From the NCBI GenBank assembly GCA_030549335.1, contig JAUKPH010000018.1:7378001-7442000 (forward strand): a stretch of DNA of 64,000 bases, written 5' to 3'. The notes beneath the pieces are model-generated. The model saw only the letters and a program-made list of their open reading frames with translations, ran no database searches and had not been told where the DNA came from. The position numbers and the translations under genes were made by a program. This DNA comes from Pontederia crassipes. Lineage: Eukaryota; Streptophyta; Magnoliopsida; Commelinales; Pontederiaceae. Each line of letters begins with the position of its first letter. Position 1 is the first letter of the stretch. Below, piece by piece: positions 1 through 14,427 of this stretch.

Positions 1-3000
1 AAATAGAGTTAAAGTTCTTGAGATCTATCACCTCTTAGGATACCCAAAGGATGTAATAAGTATCCATAACTTATAGCTTTGAACCTTACAGTAAGACTCT
101 AATCCCCAAGAGCTTTATCATTGATTGTAACGGTTTAAGTTCAGTTTGATATAGAGTTAAAGTTCTTGAAATCTATCACCTCTTTGGACACCCAAAGGAT
201 GTAATAAGTATCTATAACTTATAACTTTGAACCTTACTCTAAGACTCTAATCCCCAAGAGCTTTATCATTGATTGTAACGGTTCAACTTCGGTTTGAAAT
301 AGAGTTAAAGTTCTTGAGATCTATCATCTCTTTGGACATCCAAAGGATGTAATAAGTATCTATAACTTATAGCTTTGAACCTTATTCTAAGACTCTAATC
401 CTCAATAGCTTTATCATTGGTTGTAACGGTTCAACTCGGTTTGAAAAAGAGTTAAAGTTCTTGAGATGTCTCACCTCTCAGAACACCCAAAGAATGTAAT
501 AAGTATCTATAACTTATAGGTTTCAACCTTACTCTAAGACTCTAATTCCCAAGAGCTTTATCATTGTTTGTAACGGTTCAACTTTAGTTTGAAATAGGGT
601 TAAAGTTTCTAAAGATCTATCACCTCTTAGGACACCCAAAGGTGGTAATTAGTATCTATAACTTATAACTTTGAACCTTACTCTAAGACTCTAATCCCCA
701 AGAGCTTTATCATTGATTGTAATGGTTCAACTTCGGTTTGAAATAGAGTTAAAGTTCTTGAGATCTATCACTCTTTTGGACACTCAAAGGATGTAATAAG
801 TATCTATAACTTATAGCTTTGAACCTTACTCTAAGACTCTATTCCCCAAGAGCTTTATCATTGATTGTAACGGTTCAACTTCGGTTTGAAATAGAGTTAA
901 AGTTCTTGAGATCTATCACCTCTTAGTACACCCAAAGGATGTAATAAGTATCTATAACTTATAGATTTGAACCTTACTCTAAGACTCTAATCCCCAAGAG
1001 CTTTATCGTTGATTGTAACGGTTCAACTTTAGTTTGAAATAGGGTTAAAGTTTCTAAAGATCTATCACCTCTTAGGACACCCAAAGGTTGTAATAAGTAT
1101 CTATAACTTATAGCTTTCAACCTTACTCTAAGACTCTAATCCCCAAGACCTTTATCATTGATTGTAACGGTTCAACTTTAGTTTGAAATAGGGTTAAAGT
1201 TTCTAAAGATCTATCACCTCTTAGGACACCCAAAAGTTGTAATAAGTATCGATAACTTATAACTTTGAACCTTACTCTAAGACTCTAATCCCCAAGAGCT
1301 TTGTCATTGATTGTAACGGTTCAACTTCGGTTTGAAATGGAGTTAAAGTTCTTGAGATCTATCACTTCTTAGGACACGCAAAGGTTGTAATAAGTATGTA
1401 TAACTTATAGCTTTGAACCTTACTCTAAGACTCTAATCCCCAAGAGCTTTATTATTTATTGTACGGTTCTACTTCGGTTTGAAATAGAGTTAAAGTTCTT
1501 GAGATCTATCACCTCTTAGGACACCCAAAGGATGTAATAAGTATCTATAACTTATACCTTTGAACCTTACTCTAAGACTCTAATCCTCAATAGATTTATC
1601 ATTGGTTGTAACGGTTCAACTCGATTTGAAAAAGAGTTAAAGTTCTTGAGATGTATCACCTCTTAGAACACCCAAAGAATGTAATAAGTATCTATAACTT
1701 ATAGCTTTCTACCTTACTCTAAGACTCTAATCCCCAAGAGCTTTATCATTATTTGTAACGGTTCAACTTTAGTTTGAAATAGGGTTAAAGTTTCTAAAGA
1801 TCTATCACCTCTTAGGACACCCAAAGGTTGTAATTAGTATCTATAACTTATAACTTTGAACCTTACTCTAAGACTCTAATCCCCAAGAGCTTTATCATTG
1901 ATTGTAACGGTTCAACTTCGGTTTGAGATAGAGTAAAAGTTCTTAAGATCTATCACCTCTTTGGACACCCAAAGAATGTAATAAGTATCTATAACTTATA
2001 GCTTTGAACCTTACTTTAAGACTCTATTCCCCAAGAACTTTATCATTGATTGTAACGGTTCAACTTCGGTTTGAAATAGAGTTAAAGTTCTTGAGATCTA
2101 TCACCTCTTAGGACACCCAAAGGATGTAATAAGTATCTATAACTTATAGCTTTCAATCTTACTCTAAGACTCTAATCCCCAAGACCTTTATCATTGATTG
2201 TAACGGTTCAACTTTAGTTTGAAATAGGGTTAAAGTTTCTAAAGATCTATCACGTCTTAGGACACCCAAAGATTGTAATACGTATCTATAACTTATAGCT
2301 TTCAACCTTACTCTAAGACTCTAATCCCCAAGACCTTTATCATTGGTTGTAACGGTTCAACTTTAGTTTGAAAAAGGGTTAAAGTTTCTAAAGATCTATT
2401 ACCTCTTAGGACACCTAAAGGTTGTAATAAGTATCGATAACTTATAACTTTGAACCTTACTCTAAGACTCTAATCCCCAAGAGCTTTATCATTGATTGTA
2501 ACGGTTCAACTTCGGTTTGAAATGGAGTTAAAGTTCTTAAGATCTATCACTTCTTAGGACACCCAAAGGATGTAATAAGTATCTATAACTTATAGCTTTG
2601 AACCTTACTCTAAGACTCTAATCCTCAATAGATTTATCAATGGTTGTAACGGATCAACTCGGTTTGAAAAAGAGTTAAAGTTCTTGAGATGTATCACCTC
2701 TTTGGACAGCCAAAGGATGTAATAAGTATCTATAACTTATAGCTTTCAATCTTACTCTGACTCTAATCCCCAAGACCTTTATCATTGATTGTAACGGTTC
2801 AACTTTAGTTTGAAATAGGATTAAAGTTTCTAAACATCTATCACCTCTTAGGACACCCAAAGGTTGTAATAAGTATCGATAACTTATAACTTTGAACCTT
2901 ACTCTAAGACTTTAATCCCCAAGAGCTTTATCATTGATTGTAACGGTTCAACTTCTGCTTGAAATGGAGTTAAAGTTCTTGAGATCTATCACTTCTTAGG

Positions 3001-6000
3001 ACACCCAAGGATGTAACAAGTATCTATAACTTATAGCTTTGAACCTTACTCTAAGACTCTAATCCCCAAGAGCTTTATATTGTAACGGTTCAACTTCGGT
3101 TTTAAATAGAGTTAAAGTTCTTGAAATCTATCACCTCTTCGGACACTCAAAGGATGTAATAAGTATCTATAACTTATAGCTTTGAACCTTACTCCAAGAC
3201 TCTAATCCTCAATAGCTTTATCATTGGTTGTAACGGTTCAACTTTAGTTTGAAATAGGGTTAAAGTTTCTAAAGATCTATCACCTCTTAGGACCCCCAAA
3301 GGTTGTAACACGTATCGATAACTTATAGCTTTCAACCTTACTCTAAGACTCTAATCCCCTAGACCTTTATCATTGATTGTAACGGTTCAACTTTAGTTTG
3401 AAAAAGGGTTAAAGTTTCTAAAGATCTATCACCTCTTAGGACACCTAAAGGTTGTAATAAGTATCGATAACTTATAACTTTGAACCTTACTCTAAGACTC
3501 TAATCCGCAAGAGCTTTATCATTGATTGTAACGGTTGAACTTCGGTTTCAAATGGAGTTAAAGTTCTTAAGATCTATCACGTCTTAGGACACCCAAAGGA
3601 TCTAATAAGTATCTATCACTTATAGCTTTGAACCTTACTCTAAGACTCTAATCCCAAGAGCTTTGTCATAGATTGTAACGGTTCAACTTCGGTTTGAAAT
3701 AGAGTTAAAGTTCTTGAGATCTATCACCTCTTAGGACACCCAAAGGATGTAATAAGTATCTATAACTTATAGCTTTCAATCTTACTCTAAGACTCTAATC
3801 CCCAAGACCTTTATCATTGATTGTAACGGTTCAACTTTAGTTTGAAATAGGGTTAAAGTTTCTAAAGATCTATCACCTCTTAGGACACCCAAAGGTTGTA
3901 ATAAGTATCGATAACTTATAACTTTGAACCTTACTCTAAGACTCTAATCCCCAAGAGCTTTTTCATTGATTGTAATGGTTCAACTTCGGTTTGAAATGGA
4001 GTTAAAGTTCTTGTGATCTATCACTTCTTAGGACACCCAAAGGATCTAATAAGTATCTATAACTTATAGATTTGAACCTTACTCTAAGACTCTAATCCCC
4101 AAGAGCTTTATCGTTGATTGTAACGGTTCAACTTTAGATTGAAATAGGGTTAAAGTTTCTAAAGATCTATCACCTCTTAGGACACCCAAAGATTGTAATA
4201 CGTATCTATAACTTATAGCTTTCAACCTTACTCTAAGACTCTAATCCCCTAGACCTTTATCATTGATTGTAACGGTTCAACTTTAGTTTCAAATAGGGTT
4301 AAAGTTTCTAAAGATCTATCACCTCTTAGTACACCCAAAGGTTGTAATAAGTATCGATAACTTATAACTTTGAATCTTACTCTAAGACTCTAATCCCCAA
4401 GAGCATTATCATTGATTGTAACGGTTCAACTTCGGTTTGAAAAAGGGTTAAAGTTTCTAAAGATCTATCACCTCTTAGGACACCCAAAGGTTGTAATTAG
4501 TATCTATAACTTATAGATTTGAACCTTACTCTAAGACTCTAATCCCCAAGAACTTTATCATTGATTGTAACGGTTCAACTTCGGTTTGAAATAGAGTAAA
4601 AGTTCTTAAGATCTATCACCTCTTAGGACCCCCAAAGGATGTAATAAGTATCTATAACTTATAGCTTTAAACCTTACTCTAAGACTCTAATCCCCAAGAG
4701 CTTTATCATTGATTGTACCGGTTCAACTTCGGTTTGAAATAGAATTAAACTTTTTGAGATCTATCACCTCTTAGGACACCCAAAGGATGTAATAAGTATC
4801 TATAACTTATAGCCTTGAACCTTACTCTAAGACTCTAATCCTCAATAGCTTTATCATTGGTTGTAACGGTTCAACTCGGTTTGAAAAAGAGGTAAAGTTC
4901 TTGAGATGTATCACCTCTTAGGACACCCAAAGGATGTAATATGTATCGATAACTTATAACTTTGAACCTTACTCTAAGACTCTAATCCCCAAGAGCTTTA
5001 TCATTGATTGTAACGGTTCAACTTTAGTTTGAAATAGGGTTAAAGTTTCTAAAGATCTATCACCTCTTAGGACACCCAAAGGATGTAATAAGTATCGATA
5101 ACTTATAGCTTTGAACCTTACGCTAAGACTCTAATTCCCAAGAGCTTTATCATTGATTGTAACGGTTCAACTTCAGTTTGAAATAGAGTTAAAGTTCTTG
5201 AGATCTATCACCTCTTAGGACACCCAAAGAACGTAAAAACTATCTATAACTTATTGCTTTGAACCTTACTCTAAGACTCTAATCCCCAAGAGCTTTATCA
5301 TTCATTGTAACGGTTCAACTTCGATTTGAAATAGAGTTAAAGTTCTTGAGATCTATCACCTCTTAGGACACCCAAAGGATGTAATAAGTATCTATAACTT
5401 ATAGCTCTGAACCTTACTCTAAGACTCTAATCCTCAATAGCTTTATCATTGGTTGTAACGGTTCAACTCGGTTTGAAAAAGAGTTCAAGTTCTTGAGATC
5501 TATCACCTCTTAGGACACCCAAAGGATGTAATAAGTATCTATAACTTATAGCTTTGACCCCTGCTCTAAGACTCTAATCCCCAAGAGCTTTATCATAGAT
5601 TGTAACGGTTCAACTTCGGTTTGAAATAGAGTTAATGTTTCTAAAGATCTATCACCTCTTAGGACACCCAAAGGTTGTAATAAGTATCGATAACTTATAA
5701 CTTTGAACCTTACTCTAAGACTCTAATCCCCAAGAGATTTTTCATTGATTGTAATGGTTCAACTTCGGTTTGAAATGGAGTTAAAGTTCTTGTGATCTAT
5801 CACTTCTTAGGACACCCAAAGGATGTAATAAGTATCTATCACTTATAGCTTTGAACCTTACTCTAAGACTCTAATCCACAACAGCTTTGTCATTGATTGT
5901 AACGGTTCAACTTCGGTTTGAAATAGAATTAAAGTTCTTGAGATCTATCACCTCTTAGGACACCCAAAGGATGTAATAAGTATCTATAACTTATAGCTTT

Positions 6001-9000
6001 GAACCTTACTCTAAGACTCTAATCCTCAATAGGTTTATCATTGGTTGTAACGGTTCAACTCGGTTTGAAAAAGAGTTAATGTTCTTGAGATCTATCACCT
6101 CTTAGGACACCCAAAGGATGTAATAAGTATCTATGACTTATAGCTTTGAACCTTACTCTAAGACTCTAATCCCCAAGAGCTTTATCATTGATTGTAATGG
6201 TTCAACTTTAGTTTGAAATAGGGATAAAGTTTCTAAAGATCTATCACCTCTTAGGACACCCAAAGGTTGTAATAAGTATCGATAACTTAAAACTTTGAAC
6301 CTTACTCTTAGACTCTAATACACAAGAGCTTTATCATTGATTGTAACGGTTCAACTTCGGTTTGAAATGGAGTTAAAGTTCTTGAGATCTATCACTTCTT
6401 ATGACACCCAAAGGATGTAATAAGTATCTATCACTTATAGCTTTGAACCTTACTCTAAGACTCTAATCCCCAAGAGCTTTGTCATTGATTGTAACGGTTC
6501 AACTTCGGTTTGAAATAGAGTTAAAGTTCTTGAGATCTATCACCTGTTAGGACACCCAAAGGATGTAATAACTATCTATAACTTATAGATTTGAACCTTA
6601 CTCTAAGACTCTAATCCCCAAGAGCTTTATCGTTGATTGTAACGGTTCAACTTTAGATTGAAATAGGGTTAAAGTTTCTAAAGATCTATCACCTCTTAGG
6701 ACACCCAAAGATTGTAATACGTATCTATAACTTATAGCTTTCAACCTTACTCTAAGACTCTAATCCCCTAGACCTTTATCATTGATTGTAACGGTTCAAC
6801 TTTAGTTTGAAAAAGGGTTAAAGTTTCTAAAGATCTATCACCTCTTAGGACACCTAAAGGTTGTAATAAGTATCGATAACTTATAACTTTGAACCTTACT
6901 CTAAGACTCTAATCCGCAAGAGCTTTATCATTGATTGTAACGGTTGAACTTCGGTTTGAAATGGAGTTAAAGTTCTTAAGATCTATCACGTCTTAGGACA
7001 CCCAAAGGATCTAATAAGTATCTATCACTTATAGCTTTGAACCTTACTCTAAGACTCTAATCCCCAAGAGCTTTGTCATAGATTGTAACGGTTCAACTTC
7101 GGTTTGAAATAGAGTTAAAGTTCTTGAGATCTATCACCTCTTAGGACACCCAAAGGATGTAATAAGTATCTATAACTTATAGCTTTCAATCTTACTCTAA
7201 GACTCTAATCCCCAAGAACTTTCTCATTGATTGTAACGGTTCAACTTTAGTTTGAAATAGGGTTAAAGTTTCTAAAGATCTATCACCTCTTAGGACACCC
7301 AAAGGTTGTAATAAGTATCGATAACTTATAACTTTGAACCTTACTCTAAGACTTTAATCCCCAAGAGCTTTATCATTGATTGTAACGGTTCAACTTCTGT
7401 TTGAAATGGAGTTAAAGTTCTTGAGATCTATCACTTCTTAGGACACCCAAGGATGTAATAAGTATCTATAACTTATAGCTTTGAACCTTACTCTAAGACT
7501 CTAATCCCCAAGAGCTTTATCATTGATTGTAACGGTTCAACTTCGGTTTGAAATAGAGTTAAAGTTCTTGAGATCTATCACCTCTTAGGACACCCAAAGG
7601 ATGTAATAAGTATCTATAACTTATAGCTTTGAACCTTACTCTCAGACTCTAATCCTCATTAGCTTTATCATTGGTTGTAACGGTTCAACTTTAGTTTGAA
7701 ATAGGGTTAAAGTTTCTAAAGATCTATCACCTCTTAGGACCCCCAAAGGTTGTAACAAGTATCTATAACTTATAACTTTGAACCTTACTCTAAGACTCTA
7801 ATCCCCAAGAGCTTTATCATTGATTGTAACGGTTCAACTTTAGTTTCAAATAGGGTTAAAGTTTCTAAAGATCTATCACCTCTTAGTACACCCAAAGGTT
7901 GTAATAAGTATCGATAACTTATAACTTTGAATCTTACTCTAAGACTCTAATCCCCAAGAGCATTATCATTGATTGTAACGGTTCAACTTCGGTTTGAAAA
8001 AGGGTTAAAGTTTCTAAAGATCTATCACCTCTTAGGACACCCAAAGGTTGTAATTAGTATCTATAACTCATAACTTTGAACCTTACTCTAAGGCTATAAT
8101 CCGCAAGAGCTTTATCATTCATTGTAACGGTTCAACTTTGGTTTGAAATAGAGTTAAAGTTCTTGAGATCTATCACTTCTTAGGACACTCAAATGATGTA
8201 ATAAGTATCTATAACTTATAGCATTGAACCTTACTCTAAGACTCTAATCCCCAAGAGCTTTATCATTGATTATAACTGTTCAACTTCGGTTTGAAATAGA
8301 GTTAGAGTTCTTGAGATCTCTCACCTCTTAGGACCCCAAAGGATGTAATAAGTATCTATAACTTATAGATTTGAACCTTACTCTAAGACTCTAATCCCCA
8401 AGAGCTTTATCATTGATTGTAACGGTTCAACTTCGGTTTGAAATAGAGTAAAAGTTCATAAGATCTATCACCTCTTAGGACCCCCAAAGGATGTAATAAG
8501 TATCTATAACTTATAGCTTTGAACCTTACTCTAAGACTCTAATCCCCAAGAGCTTTATCATTGATTGTACCGGTTGAACTTCGGTTTGAAATAGAATTAA
8601 ACTTCTTGAGATCTATCACCTCTTAGGACACCCAAAGGATGTAATAAGTATCTATAACTTATAGCTCTGAACCTTACTCTAAGACTCTAATCCTCAATAG
8701 CTTTATCATTGGTTGTAATGGTTCAACTCAGTTTGAAAAAGAGTTCAAGTTCTTGAGATCTATCACCTCTTAGGACACCCAAAGGATGTAATAAGTATCT
8801 ATAACTTATATCTTTGAACCTTACTCTAAGACTCTAATCCCCAAGAGCTTTATCGTTGATTGTAACGGTTCAACTTCGGTTTGAAATAGGGTTAACGTTT
8901 CTAAAGATCTATCACCTCTTAAGACACCCAAAGGTTGTAATAAGTATCGATAACTTATAACTTTGAACCTTACTCTAAGACTCTAATCGCCGAGAGCTTT

Positions 9001-12000
9001 TTCATTGATTGTAACGGTTCAACTTCGGTTTGAAATGGAGTTAAAGTTCTTGAGATCTATCACCTCTTAGGACACCCAAAGGTTGTAATAAGTATCGATA
9101 ACTTATAACTTTGAACCTTACTCTAAGACTCTAATACCCAAGAGCTTTATCATTGATTGTAACGATTCAACTTCGGTTTGAAATGGAGTTAAAGTTCTTG
9201 AGATCTATCACTTCTTAGGACATCCAAAGGATGTAATAAGTATCTATCACTTATAGCTTTGAACCTTACTCTAAGACTCTAATCCCCAAGAGCTTTGTCA
9301 TTGATTGTAACGGTTCAACTTCGGTTTGAAATAGAGTTAAAGTTCTTGAGATCTATCACCTCTTAGGACACCCAAAGGATGTAATAAGTATCTATAACTT
9401 ATAGCTTTCAACCTTACTCTAAGACTCTAATCCCCAAGAGCTTTATCATTGATTGTAACGGTTCAACTTCGGTTTGAAATAGGGTTAATTTTTCTAAAGA
9501 TCTATCACCTCTTAGGACACCCAAAGGTTGTAATAAGTATCGATAACTTATAACTTTGAACCTTACTCTAAGACTCTAATCCCCAAGAGCTTTTTCATTG
9601 ATTGTAACGGTTCAACTTCTGCTTGAAATGGAGTTAAAGTTCTTGAGATCTATCACTTCTTAGGACATCCAAAGGATGTAATAAGTATCTATCACTTATA
9701 GCTTTGAACCTTACTCTAAGACTCTAATCCCCAAGAGCTTTGTCATTGATTGTAACGGTTCAACTTCGGTTTGAAATAGAGTTAAAGTTCTTAAGATCTA
9801 TCACCTCTTAGGACACCCAAAGGATGTAATAAGTATCTATAACTTATAGCTTTCAACCTTACTCTAAGACTCTAATCCCCAAGAACTTTATCATTGATTG
9901 TAACGGTTCAACTTCGGTTTGAAATAGGGTTAATGTTTCTAAAGATCTATCACCTCTTAGGACACCCAAAGGTTGTAATAAGTATCGATAACTTATAACT
10001 TTGAACCTTACTCTAAGACTCTAATCCCCAAGAGCTTTTTCATTGATTGTAACGGTTCAACTTCGGTTTGAAATGGAGTTAAAGTTCTTGAGATCTATCA
10101 CTTCTTAGGACACCCAAAGGATGTAATAAGTATCTATCACTTATAGCTTTGAACCTTACTCTAAGACTCTAATCCACAAGAGCTTTGTCATTGATTGTAA
10201 CGGTTCAACTTCGGTTTGAAATAGAATTAAAGTTCTTGAGATCTATCACCTCTTAGGACACCCAAAGGATGTAATAAGTATCTATAACTTATAGCTTTGA
10301 ACCTTACTCTAAGACTCTAATTCTCAATAGCTTTATCATTGATTGTAACAGTTCAACTTTAGTTTGAAATAGGGTTAAAGTTTCTAAAGATCTATCACCT
10401 CTTAGGACACCCAAAGGTTGTAATAAGTATCGATAACTTATAACTTTGAAGCTTAGTCTAAGACTCTAATACCCAAGAGCTTTATCATTGATTGTAACGG
10501 TTCAACTTCGGTTTGAAATGGAGATAAAGTTCTTGAGATCTATCACTTCTTAGGACACCCAAAGGATGTAATAAGTATCTATCACTTATAGCTTTGAACC
10601 TTACTCTAAGACTCTAATCCCCAAGAGCTTTGTCATTGATTGTAACGGTTCCACTTCGGTTTGAAATAGAGTTAAAGTTCTTGAGAACTATCACCTCTTA
10701 GGACACCCAAAGGATGTAATAAGTATCTATAACTTATAGCTTTCAACCTTACTCTAAGACTCTAATCCCAAGAGCTTTATCGTTGATTGTAACGGTTCAA
10801 CTTTAGTTTGACATAGGGTTAAAGTTTCTAAAGATCTATCATCTCTTAGGACACCCAAAGGTTGTAAGAAGTATCGATAACTTATAACTTTGAACCTTAC
10901 TCTAAGACTCTAATCCCCAAGAGCTTTATCATTGATTGTAACGGTTCAACTTCTGTTTGAAATGGAGTTAAAGTTCTTGAGATCTATCACTTCTTAGGAC
11001 AACCAAAGGATGTAATAAGTATCTATAACTTATAGCTTTGAACATTACTCTAAGACTCTAATCCCCAAGAGCTTTATCATTAATTGTAACGGTTCAACTT
11101 CGGTTTGAAATAGAATTAAAGTTTTTGAGATTTATCACCTCTTAGGACACCCAAAGGATGTAATAAGTATCTATAACTTATAGCTTTGATCCTTACTCTA
11201 TGACTCTAATCTTCAATAGCTTTATCATTGGTTGTAACGGTTCAACTCGGTTTGAAAAAGAGTTAAAGTTCTTGAGATCTATGACCTCTTAGGACACCCA
11301 AAGGATGTAATAAGTATCTATAACTTATAGGTTTGAACCTTACTCTAAGACTCTAATCCCCAAGAGCTTTATCATTGATTGTACTGGTTCAACTTCGGTT
11401 TGAAAGACAATTAAAGTTCTTGAGATCTATCACCACTTAGGACACCCAAAGGATGTAATAAGTATCTATAACTTATAGCCTTGAAACTTACTCTAAGACT
11501 CTAATCCTCAATAGCTTTATCATTGGTTGTAACGGTTCAACTCGGTTTGAAAAAGAGTTAAAGTTCTTGAGATGTATCACCTCTTAGGACACCCAAAGGA
11601 TGTAATATGTATCGATAACTTATAACTTTGAACCTTACTCTAAGACTCTAATCCCCTAGAGCTTTATCATTGATTGTAACGGTTCAACTTTAGTTTGAAA
11701 TAGGGTTAAAGTTTCTAAAGATCTATCACCTCTTAGGACACCCAAAGGATGTAATAAGTATCGATAACTTATAGCTTTGAACCTTACTCTAAGACTCTAA
11801 TCCCCAAGAGCTTTATGATTGATTGTAACGGTTCAACTTCAGTTCGAAATAGAGTGAAAGTTCTCGAGATCTATCACCTCTTAGGACACCCAAAGGATGT
11901 AATAAGTATCTATAACTTATTGCTTTGAACCTTACTCTAAGACTCTAATCCCCAAGAGCTTTATCATTGATTGTGACGGTTCAACTTCAGTTTGAAATAG

Positions 12001-13803
12001 AGTTAAAGTTCTTGAAATCTATCACCTCTTAGGACACCCAAAGGATGTAATAAGTATCTATAACTTATAGCTTTGAACCATACTCTAAGACTCTAATCCC
12101 CAAGAGCTTTATCATTGATTGTACCGGTTCAACTTCGGTTTGAAATAGAATTAAAGTTCTTGAGATCTATCACCTCTTAGGACACCCAAAGGATGTAATA
12201 AGTATCTATAACTTATAGCTTTGAACCTTACTCTTAGACTCTAATCTCCAAGAGCTTTATCATTGATTGTAACGGTTCATCTTCGGTTTGAAATAGAGTT
12301 AAAGTTCTTGAGATGTATCACCTCTTAGGACACCCAAAGGATGTATTAAGTATCTATAACTTATAGCTTTCAACCTTGCTCTAAGACTCTAATCCCCAAG
12401 AGCTTTGTCATTGATTGTAACGGTTCAACTTCTGTTTGAAATAGAGTTAATGTTCTTGAGACCTATCACCTCTTAGGACACCCAAAGGATGTAATAAGTA
12501 TCTATAACTTATAGCTTTGAACCTTACTCTAAGACTCTAATCTCCAAGAGCTTTATCATTGATTGTAACGGTTCAACTTTAGTTTGAAATAAGGTTAAAG
12601 TTTCTAAAGATCTATCACCTCTTAGGACACCCAAAGATTGTAATAAGTATCGATAACTTATAACTTTGAACCCTACTCTAAGACTCTAATCCCCAAGAGC
12701 TTTATCATTGATTGTAACGGTTCAACTTCGGTTTGAAATGGGGTTAAAGTTCTTGAGATCTATCACTTCTTAGGACACCCAAAGGATGTAATAAGTATCT
12801 ATAACTTATAGCTTTAAACCTTACTCTAAGACTCTAATCCCCAAGAGCTTTATCATTAATTGTAACGGTTCAACTTCAATTTGAAATAGAGTTAAAGTTC
12901 TTGAGATCTATCACCTCTTAGGACACCCAAATGATGTAATAAGTATCTATAACTTATAGCTTTGATCCTTACTCTATGACTCTAATCCTCAATAGCTTTA
13001 TCATTGGTTGTAACGGTTCAACTCGGTTTGAAAAAGAGTTAAAGTTCTTGAGATCTATGACCTCTTAGGACACCCAAAGGATGTAATAAGTATCTATAAC
13101 TTATATCTTTGAACCTTACTCTAAGACTCTAATCCCCAAGAGCTTTATCATTGATTGTACCGGTTCAACTTCGGTTTGAAAGACAATTAAAGTTCTTGAG
13201 ATCTATCACCACTTAGGACACCCAAATGATGTAATAAGTATGTATAACTTATAGCCTTGAACCTTACTCTAAGACTCTAATCCTCAATAGCTTTATCATT
13301 GGTTGTAACGGTTCAATTCGGTTTGAAAAAGAGTTAAAGTTCTTGAGATGTATCACCTCTTAGGACACCCAAAGGATGTAATATGTATCGATAACTTATA
13401 ACTTTGAACCTTACTCTAAGACTCTAATCCCCAAGAGCTTTATCATTGATTGTAACGGTTCAACTTTAGTTTGAAATAGGGTTAAAGTTTCTAAAGATCT
13501 ATCACCTCTTAGGACACCCAAAGGATGTAATAAGTATCTATAACTTATAGTTTTGAACCTTACTCTAAGACTCTAATCCCCAAGAGCTTTATCATTGATT
13601 GTAACGATTCAACTTCGGTTTGAAATAGAATTAAAGTTCTTGAGATCTATCACCTCTTAGGACGCTCAAATGATGTAATAAGTATCTATAACTTATAGCT
13701 TTGAATCTTACTCTAAGACTCTAATCCTCAATAGCTTTATCATTGGTTGTAACGGTTCAACTCGGTTTGAAAAAGAGTTAAAGTTCTTGGGATGTATCAC
13801 CTT
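1..13803. repeat. Satellite DNA array, ~148-bp monomer, about 93 copies
   Basis: Head-to-tail repeats fill this stretch without interruption. Successive copies of the word TAGAGTTAAAG start at 4, 152 and 300, so the period is 147-148 bp. Landmarks in each monomer are GATCTATCACCTCTTAGG, ATAAGTATC(T/G)ATAACTTAT, ACTCTAAGACTCTAATCCCC and GATTGTAACGGTTCAACTT. At least three monomer classes are visible. Class A has GAGTTAAAGTTCTTGAG with GGATGTAATAAG. Class B has GGGTTAAAGTTTCTAAAG with GGTTGTAATAAG and ATCGATAACTTATAAC. Class C has CTCAATAGC with GGTTGTAACGG and CTCGGTTTG. Differences between copies are mostly point changes. The array runs off the left edge and stops inside a monomer on the right. 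The period matches nucleosomal DNA length, as in many plant centromeric or heterochromatic satellites. The chromosomal location cannot be seen from here. Confidence 0.97.
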
Positions 13804-14427
13804 GTTCTGCATCTGCCCCTTAGCCTACACCCTTGCTGGAATTTAAGATAGCATAAGGTGCAAAGAGGAATGATTCATTTTTCAGTAGAAACTAAAACCT
13901 AATACCATAAGACCATGATTGGTACAAAAAGTTTAAATCCTAAATCAAGGATAGTTGTCCACAGTGGATAAAAGTGATGAGTGATCAACCGCTCCCCCGT
14001 GGAACTGTTTGTACCTGCCTTTATTTTCAAATCTATAATGGTTTAATTACAAATAGTTTGTAAATTCCAATCAAATGTGTTCTTTATATTCTTCGAATAG
14101 AATCTTTTACAAAGTAGCAATGTTTAAAGAACTTGTACAGCTATTCAAAGAACACAGAGCTATTCATAGCCTTTTGAAATATGCGGCTTATTCAAACAAA
14201 AAGATGGTTGTCAGACTACAAAGCCAGAATCTAGTGCTGAATTCACAGACCTATAATTCTTATTTTCTTCCTTTTTCTAATTTTATTTTCGATGGAAGAG
14301 GGAAAACTATACGAGAAAAAATGGGGTATTTTCTATGGGCAGACTTATGAGACAAATCGCCAATAACTGGTAGCATGACGTATACCCACCACCTACCATC
14401 TACTTGGCTAGAATCTGGATCTGCAGT
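13804..14427 (-). other. Satellite-to-gene junction and fimbrin 3' flank
   Basis: Non-repetitive DNA begins abruptly after GGGATGTATCACC of the last, truncated monomer. The stretch should contain the 3' UTR and polyadenylation site of the minus-strand fimbrin gene. Read on the minus strand it holds A-rich AATAAA-like words near 14281 and 14020. A plus-strand reading frame at 14075-14350 has no recognisable domain and lies antisense to the presumed 3' UTR, so I treat it as chance. Confidence 0.5.

Noticed and set aside
2675..2860. Open frame within the satellite
   Set aside because: It spans monomer boundaries and is not preserved in neighbouring monomers, so it is chance.
1..13803. Regular repeats considered as a CRISPR array
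   Set aside because: The whole period is repeated with no unique spacers, and the genome is a plant's. It is a satellite.
14075..14350. 91-residue plus-strand frame
   Set aside because: No domain, and it lies antisense to the presumed fimbrin 3' UTR.
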